64,000 bases of DNA from Streptomyces sp. DH5 (GTDB lineage: Bacteria; Actinomycetota; Actinomycetes; Streptomycetales; Streptomycetaceae). The notes under the pieces are model-generated. The model worked only from the letters and a program-made list of their open reading frames with translations, searched no databases and was not told the origin of the DNA. Shown one piece after another: positions 59,526-64,000 of this stretch. The translations under genes were made by a program, and so were the position numbers. The DNA is taken from positions 62,001 through 126,000 of the forward strand of contig NZ_JAHWGP010000008.1 of the NCBI RefSeq assembly GCF_020873915.1, read 5' to 3'. Position 1 is the stretch's first letter. Each line of letters begins with the position of its first letter.

Positions 59526-60572
59526 ATGATCCGCTTCAAGCCCGGGGCTTCCCGCTGGGTGCCACCCCGGTTCCTCTCACGGGCGTTCACCCTGTCGGTG
59601 CCCGTGGCCTGGGGGGCCGCCGCGGTCGCCTACCGGATGACCTGCCCCCTCGCCCGGGACGACGCCCTCGGCGCGCGTCTGGTGAGCAGCGCCGTGCTGT
59701 GCACGGTCGTCACCGGCCTCGTGACGCACGTCCGCGGGGGACTGCTGCGCGAACTGCGGCGGGCCCGCTCGGTCGCGGAGGCAGCCCAGAGCGTGCTGCT
59801 GCGGCCGCCGCCGCCACGGGTCGACGGGCTGGCCGCCGCCGCGGTCCACCTGTCCGCCGACCGGGAGGCCCGGCTCGGTGGAGACCTGTACGAGGTGATC
59901 GCCACCGAGCACGGTGTGCGGGCGGTCATCGGCGACGTCCGGGGGCACGGGATCGGTGCCGTACGGACCGTGGCCGCCGTCCTCGGCAGCTTCCGCGAGG
60001 CGGCCCACGACGAACCCGGACTGGACGGTGTGCTGCGCCGGCTGGAGCGGGCGATGGCCCGGCACCTGCGGGAGCGGGCCACCGCCGAGTCCGACCCGGT
60101 GGCGGCGGAGGAGTTCGTCACCGTCCTGCTGATGGAGATCCTCCCGGACGGCGAGGTGCGCGCGCTGAACTGCGGACATCCCTGGCCGTACCGGCTGACC
60201 GGGGCCCGCGCCGAACCGCTCGCCCCCGTCGAGCCGCTGCCGCCGCTCGGCCCGTTCCCGCTGCCCGCCGAACTGACCGTCGCCACCTGCGGACACCTGC
60301 TGCCCGGCGACGCGCTCGTCCTGCACACGGACGGACTGGAAGAGGCCCGCGACAGCGAGGGCCGCTTCTTCCCGCTCCAGGACGTCCTCACCGGAGTCGC
60401 GCGCACCCGGCCCGCACCCGGGTCGGTCCTGCGCACGGTGCTCACCGCCCTGCTCCGGCACTCGGCCGACCCGCCGAAGGACGACGTGGCCCTGCTGGTC
60501 CTGAGGAACGAGCGCCACATCTGCCGCCCCGCCCCGGACCTCCCCGAGAAGGCGCGCCTGCGCACCCGGTAG
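59526..60572 (+). CDS. PP2C/SpoIIE-type serine phosphatase with membrane region
   Basis: A 348-residue protein. N-terminal hydrophobic helices (FTLSVPVAWGAAAVAYRM; SSAVLCTVVTGLVTHV) then a SpoIIE-type phosphatase domain with metal-site motifs GDLYEVIA, AVIGDVRGHGIGA and KDDVALLVL. It probably dephosphorylates an anti-anti-sigma factor in a partner-switch cascade, but no such partner is adjacent. ATG at 59526 is chosen (MIRFKPG); the frame is open to 59388. Confidence 0.85.
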   Translation: MIRFKPGASRWVPPRFLSRAFTLSVPVAWGAAAVAYRMTCPLARDDALGARLVSSAVLCTVVTGLVTHVRGGLLRELRRARSVAEAAQSVLLRPPPPRVDGLAAAAVHLSADREARLGGDLYEVIATEHGVRAVIGDVRGHGIGAVRTVAAVLGSFREAAHDEPGLDGVLRRLERAMARHLRERATAESDPVAAEEFVTVLLMEILPDGEVRALNCGHPWPYRLTGARAEPLAPVEPLPPLGPFPLPAELTVATCGHLLPGDALVLHTDGLEEARDSEGRFFPLQDVLTGVARTRPAPGSVLRTVLTALLRHSADPPKDDVALLVLRNERHICRPAPDLPEKARLRTR

Positions 60573-60943
60573 GGGATCGCCGGGCCCGAGGGCCGGCGGG
60601 CCGTCCGCCACGCAGTGCAGGGCAGGCAGCCGGGCGGACGGCGAGGATACGGACCGCCGCACTGTACGAGGAGGGGCCGGGGACCCGGCGGCCTCTTCCG
60701 AGGCGACCTGGTCGACCGGCCGAACACGCTGGCGTGACAGCGCGCACCCTGCGGATGCGGGTGCTCGCCTCCCGCCCCGTGTGAACGGCAGGCCGCTGGT
60801 CTGGCCGCCCCGAACCAACGGGGGCCGCACGCGGCGCGACACTCCGCCCGACGCGATCCTGGACGAGGGGCCGTCGTCTCCCACGCCGGACTGGCCGTCC
60901 ACGTCACCTCGGGCTCGGCCAGGACGGCAGGCCCTGACGCGCG
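60573..60943. other. Gene-free stretch between convergent genes
   Basis: 371 bp with no reading frame that looks coding on either strand. Apart from the terminator at 60944, there is no repeat or regulatory sequence that I can see. Confidence 0.4.
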
Positions 60944-60981
60944 GGGGCCCGGCACCGCCGCGCGTCGCGGTGCCGGGCCCC
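60944..60981 (-). terminator. Terminator for the 3-hydroxybutyryl-CoA dehydrogenase gene
   Basis: A perfect 15-bp stem (60944-60958 with 60967-60981, loop cgcgcgtc) lies 18 bp downstream of the gene's stop on the minus strand. It could also stop plus-strand transcription of the phosphatase. Confidence 0.8.
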
Positions 60982-60999
60982 TCGGAGCGATACCCGGCC

Positions 61000-61860
61000 T
61001 CAGCCGTAGGTGTAGAAGCCCGAGCCGCTCTTGCGGCCCAGCCGCCCCGCGTCGACCATCCGCTGGAGCAGCGGCGGCGCGGCGTACAGCGGCTCCTTGT
61101 ACTCCTCGTACATCGAGTAGGCGACCGACGCCACCGTGTCCAGACCGATCAGGTCGGACAGCTTCAGCGGGCCCATCGGGTGGGCGCAGCCCATCTCCAT
61201 GCCGTTGTCGATGTCCTCACGGCTGGCGATGCCCGACTCGAACATCCGGATCGCGGAGAGCAGGTAGGGGATCAGCAGTGCGTTCACCACGAAGCCGGAG
61301 CGGTCCTGGGCGCGGATCGCGTGCTTGCCCAGCACCTTCTCGGTGAAGACCTGGGCGCGGCTCAGCGTGCCCTCGGAGGTGGTGAGCGCCGGGATCAGCT
61401 CGACCAGCTTCTGCACCGGGGCCGGGTTGAAGAAGTGGATGCCGACGACGTGGTCCGGCCGCGAGGTGGCGACCGCCAGCTTCACCAGCGGGATGGAGGA
61501 GGTGTTGGAGGCCAGGATCGCGTCCGGCCGGGTCACGACCTGGTCCAGTACCTGGAAGATCTCGGTCTTGACCTGCTCGTTCTCGACCACGGCCTCGACC
61601 ACGAGGTCACGGTCGGTGAACTCGCCGAGGTCGGTGGTGAAGCTCAGCCGGGCCTGGGTGGCCTCGAGCTCCTCCGCGCTGATCTTGCCGCGTTCGGCCG
61701 CCTTCGACAGGGAGCTGAACAGCCGGGTACGGCCGATCTCCAGGGCTTCGCCGGTGGTCTCGGCGACCTTCACGTCCAGTCCGGCGCGGGCGCACACCTC
61801 GGCGATACCCGCGCCCATCTGACCGCAGCCCACCACTCCGACGCGTTCGATGTCGGTCAC
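61000..61860 (-). CDS. 3-hydroxybutyryl-CoA dehydrogenase
   Basis: A 286-residue NAD(P)-binding dehydrogenase for acetoacetyl-CoA/3-hydroxybutyryl-CoA interconversion. N-terminal Rossmann motif VGVVGCGQMGAGIAEV, HFFNPAPVQKLVELIP with the catalytic His, and the C-terminal domain ending GSGFYTYG. The GTG at 61860 follows aaaggga on the minus strand. No other fatty-acid or PHB gene is in the window. Confidence 0.95.
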   Translation of the reverse strand: MTDIERVGVVGCGQMGAGIAEVCARAGLDVKVAETTGEALEIGRTRLFSSLSKAAERGKISAEELEATQARLSFTTDLGEFTDRDLVVEAVVENEQVKTEIFQVLDQVVTRPDAILASNTSSIPLVKLAVATSRPDHVVGIHFFNPAPVQKLVELIPALTTSEGTLSRAQVFTEKVLGKHAIRAQDRSGFVVNALLIPYLLSAIRMFESGIASREDIDNGMEMGCAHPMGPLKLSDLIGLDTVASVAYSMYEEYKEPLYAAPPLLQRMVDAGRLGRKSGSGFYTYG

Positions 61861-62027
61861 ATCGTCCCTTTCGCTTCTGCTTACGGCTGTGGCAGGGTGC
61901 CGGGTCCCGGGTCCTGCTCCGCTCGTGCACGTTACTCCGAAGTATCGATGATCGATCACGCGGGTGGTGCATCCTGGGCGGAAGACCATGCTTGACCAGC
62001 GGGTCCGACGACGCATGAGGGGGCACG

Positions 62028-63275
62028 ATGGGGCGGGTGTCACGCAGGGGCTTCGCGGCGCTGGCGCTGACCGGACTGGCGGCCGTGCCCCGGGCTTCGG
62101 CCGCACCGCGGCGGACACCGGGTGCGGCCGGGGGCGGCGGCGCGGCGGGCGGTGAGATGCGCGGCATGTGGGTGGCCACCGTGACCAACCGCGACTGGCC
62201 CTCCCGGCCGGGCTTGAGCGCCGCCCGCCAGCGGGCCGAACTGACCGCCCACCTCGACGCGGCCGTGCGCGCCCGGCTCAACACCGTGATCCTCCAGGTG
62301 CGGCCCGCGGCCGACGCCCTGTGGCCCTCGCCGCACGAGCCCTGGTCGCAGTACCTCACCGGCACCCAGGGCGGGGACCCCGGCTGGGACCCGCTCGGCA
62401 CGGCGGTCGAGGAGGCCCACGCCCGCGGGCTGCAGCTGCACGCCTGGTTCAACCCCTACCGCGTGGCCCTGCACGCCGACCCCGCCCGGCTGGCCGCCTC
62501 GCACCCGGCCCGCCGTAACCCCGGCTGGGTGGTCGCGTACGGCGGCAAGCTCTACTACGATCCGGGGCTGCCCGAGGTCCGCGCGTTCGTGCGGGAGGCC
62601 ATGCTCGACGCGGTGCGCCGTTATCCCGTCGACGCGGTCCACTTCGACGACTACTTCTACCCGTACCCGGTGGCCGGCCAGACCTTCGACGACGACCGCG
62701 CCTACGACACCCACGGCGGAGCCTTCCCGGACCGTGCGGCCTGGCGGCGGGACAACGTGGACCGGCTGGTGCGGGAGACGGCCGCCGGGATCAGGGCGAT
62801 CCGGCCCGGCACCCGCTTCGGCATCAGCCCGTTCGGCGTGTGGCGCAACGCGGAGACGGACGAGCGGGGCTCCGGCACCCGCGCGGGTGTGCAGACGTAC
62901 GACGACCTGCACGCGGACACGCGCACCTGGGTCCGCGAGAACTGGATCGACTACGTCTGCCCGCAGCTCTACTGGCACATCGGCTTCGCCCCCGCCGACT
63001 ACGCCGAGCTGATCCGCTGGTGGTCCGACGTCGTCGAGGGCTCCGGGACCCGGTTGTACGCGGGGGAGGCGCTCTACAAAGCGGGCGACCCCGCGCAGCC
63101 CGCAGCGTGGCAGGACCCGGCCGAACTGTCCCGCCACCTCACGCTGGCGCGCGAGCACCCGCAGGTGGGCGGGCACGTCTTCTTCGCCGCGCGCGAGGTG
63201 ACGGCCGACCGGAACGGGGCGATGGCACGGGTGGTCGCCGACCACTACCACAAGCCGGCGAACCCCCCGCGCTGA
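62028..63275 (+). CDS. Tat-exported glycosidase-like protein (GHL10/DUF187 family)
   Basis: A 415-residue protein. Twin-arginine signal (VSRRGFAALALTGLAAVP, residues 4-21) ending in an ASA motif, then a TIM-barrel-like glycoside-hydrolase-like domain: RGMWVATVTNRDWPS, LNTVILQVRPAADALW, GLQLHAWFNPYRV, AVHFDDYFYPYPV and YVCPQLYWHIGFAPADY. Family members are thought to act on cell-wall or envelope glycans. ATG at 62028 with gaggggg upstream. Encoded in the same window as its likely export machinery TatAC. Only 1 bp separates it from the convergent DUF1918 gene. Confidence 0.9.
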   Translation: MGRVSRRGFAALALTGLAAVPRASAAPRRTPGAAGGGGAAGGEMRGMWVATVTNRDWPSRPGLSAARQRAELTAHLDAAVRARLNTVILQVRPAADALWPSPHEPWSQYLTGTQGGDPGWDPLGTAVEEAHARGLQLHAWFNPYRVALHADPARLAASHPARRNPGWVVAYGGKLYYDPGLPEVRAFVREAMLDAVRRYPVDAVHFDDYFYPYPVAGQTFDDDRAYDTHGGAFPDRAAWRRDNVDRLVRETAAGIRAIRPGTRFGISPFGVWRNAETDERGSGTRAGVQTYDDLHADTRTWVRENWIDYVCPQLYWHIGFAPADYAELIRWWSDVVEGSGTRLYAGEALYKAGDPAQPAAWQDPAELSRHLTLAREHPQVGGHVFFAAREVTADRNGAMARVVADHYHKPANPPR

Positions 63276-63276
63276 G

Positions 63277-63477
63277 CTACCGCTGCCGTGTCGTGGTCCG
63301 GTGCCGGATCTCGGTGTCGGGGCCGGGTGAGCACACGCCTTCGTGTCCGTCCTCGAAACGGACGCGGTAGGGCGGGGTGCCCCCCTCGCCCATCACTTCG
63401 ACGATCTCACCGACCTTGTCGGACTGGCCGACCACCCTGCCGTGCTGGACAAGCTGGTCACCCGTGGTTGCGCGCAT
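63277..63477 (-). CDS. DUF1918 protein
   Basis: A 66-residue small beta-barrel protein (GDQLVQHGRVVGQSDKVGEIVEVMGEGGTPPYRVRFEDGHEGV), full length for DUF1918. Function unknown, typical actinobacterial stress-associated small protein. The ATG has gaggaggac just upstream. Confidence 0.85.
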   Translation of the reverse strand: MRATTGDQLVQHGRVVGQSDKVGEIVEVMGEGGTPPYRVRFEDGHEGVCSPGPDTEIRHRTTTRQR

Positions 63478-63489
63478 CGGGTCCTCCTC

Positions 63490-64000
63490 TCAACCGCGTG
63501 CCCGCTGGGTGACGGCGATGCACACCAGCACCGCCGCGGCCGTCAGCGGGGCGGCCACCGTCAGGTGCTCGTTCAGCAACAGCACCGACCACACCAGTGT
63601 GAGCAGCGGCTGGGCGAGCTGCAACTGGCTGGCCTTGGGGATGCCGATGGCGGCCATGCCGCGGTACCAGACGATCAGCCCGAGGAACTGCGAACCCGCC
63701 GCCACCCACAGCAGACCGGTCACGCTGTGCGCGGTCAGCCGCACCGGTTCGGCGCTGAGCGCGAACGCCGCGGCGGGCAGGGTGAGCGGCAGGCACATGA
63801 CCAGCGCCCAGCCGATCACCTGCCAGCCCGGCATCACCCGGGCCAGCCTGCCGCCCTCGGTGTATCCGGCCGCGCACACCAGCAGCGCCGCGAACAGGTA
63901 CAGGTCGGCGGTGGTCAGCGCGCCGCCGCTCTGCTGCACGGTGAAGGCCAGCACGGCGGCCGCTCCGGCGAGGGCCGCCGTCCAGAAGGTGCGCGAGGGA
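63490..64000 (-). CDS. EamA/DMT-superfamily transporter, truncated by the window edge
   Basis: The C-terminal 169 residues of a drug/metabolite transporter with five hydrophobic segments (AGAAAVLAFTVQQSGG; LFAALLVCAAGYTEGG; VMPGWQVIGWALVMCLPLTLP; SVTGLLWVAAGSQFLGLIVWYRGMA; TAAAVLVCIAVTQ). The frame is open to the edge (PSRTFWTAAL), so the start lies beyond 64000. It stops 12 bp after the DUF1918 start, so the two may be one unit. Confidence 0.85.
   Translation of the reverse strand, partial: PSRTFWTAALAGAAAVLAFTVQQSGGALTTADLYLFAALLVCAAGYTEGGRLARVMPGWQVIGWALVMCLPLTLPAAAFALSAEPVRLTAHSVTGLLWVAAGSQFLGLIVWYRGMAAIGIPKASQLQLAQPLLTLVWSVLLLNEHLTVAAPLTAAAVLVCIAVTQRARG

Noticed and set aside
63421-63445. 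TTGTCGGAC in the DUF1918 gene region
   Set aside because: No TANNNT at the right distance, and it lies inside a minus-strand gene.

Overview
This is a high-GC actinobacterial chromosome segment, almost certainly Streptomyces. The evidence is the very G+C-rich third codon positions, frequent GTG starts, a complete Pup-proteasome system, a Streptomyces-type conservon (rar/cvn9), a GlnA4-type glutamate ligase, and gene order that matches the Streptomyces core as I remember it. I see no phage, IS element, CRISPR array, tRNA or rRNA. It is mainly conserved core chromosome with small accessory differences.

Region 1 (1-16 kb) is the Pup-proteasome locus. It contains the end of trmI, a secreted protein, a 3Fe-4S ferredoxin, arc (unfoldase ring), dop (depupylase), pup, a decayed endonuclease VII-like gene, and prcB and prcA (20S core). 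A divergent LacI-regulator/MFS pair follows, then pafA (Pup ligase), two FKBP-type prolyl isomerases and pafB-pafC (WYL activators of the DNA-damage response). Together they tag proteins with Pup, remove the tag and degrade the tagged proteins. Promoter motifs of the RecA-NDp (PafBC-type) form lie before pup and before the helicase gene at 19 kb, so this locus may be partly wired to the PafBC response.

Region 2 (16-27 kb) holds two small proteins, tatA-tatC, a lipid kinase and a HelY-type Ski2-like helicase. The rarA-E conservon follows: an HATPase protein, a roadblock protein, a DUF742 protein, a Ras-like GTPase and a CYP157-like P450 that lacks the ExxR motif. Region 3 (27-37 kb) holds a pseudouridine synthase, a small hypothetical, an iron-box-controlled siderophore-interacting protein and a 5'-3' exonuclease. 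It also holds a glycine betaine ABC transporter whose permease is fused to two substrate-binding domains, an XRE-cupin regulator, a signal-less BtuF-like protein and a LysR regulator.

Region 4 (37-44 kb) looks like an ethanolamine/amine catabolic cluster. A peptidase C26 amidase, an APC permease and a GntR regulator lie on the minus strand. They face glnA4, an aldehyde dehydrogenase and an SDR on the plus strand, with a GntR-like TGGT-N4-ACCA operator between. Region 5 (44-51 kb) has a DUF2510 protein, a PLP-dependent alanine-racemase-fold enzyme, a repeat-rich membrane protein coupled to an orphan mycosin-like protease, a beta-lactamase-fold protein, an SseB protein and a DUF1844 protein.

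Region 6 (51-64 kb) is translation core: infC (apparent ATC start behind a leader with an attenuator-like hairpin), rpmI, rplT, a SpoU methyltransferase, a histidine kinase and pheST. It is followed by a SpoIIE phosphatase, a 3-hydroxybutyryl-CoA dehydrogenase, a Tat-exported glycosidase-like protein, a DUF1918 protein and a truncated EamA transporter at the right edge. Across the window several genes have a -10 hexamer 6-8 bp before the start codon, and in three cases it is built into the upstream stop codon. This suggests widespread leaderless transcription.
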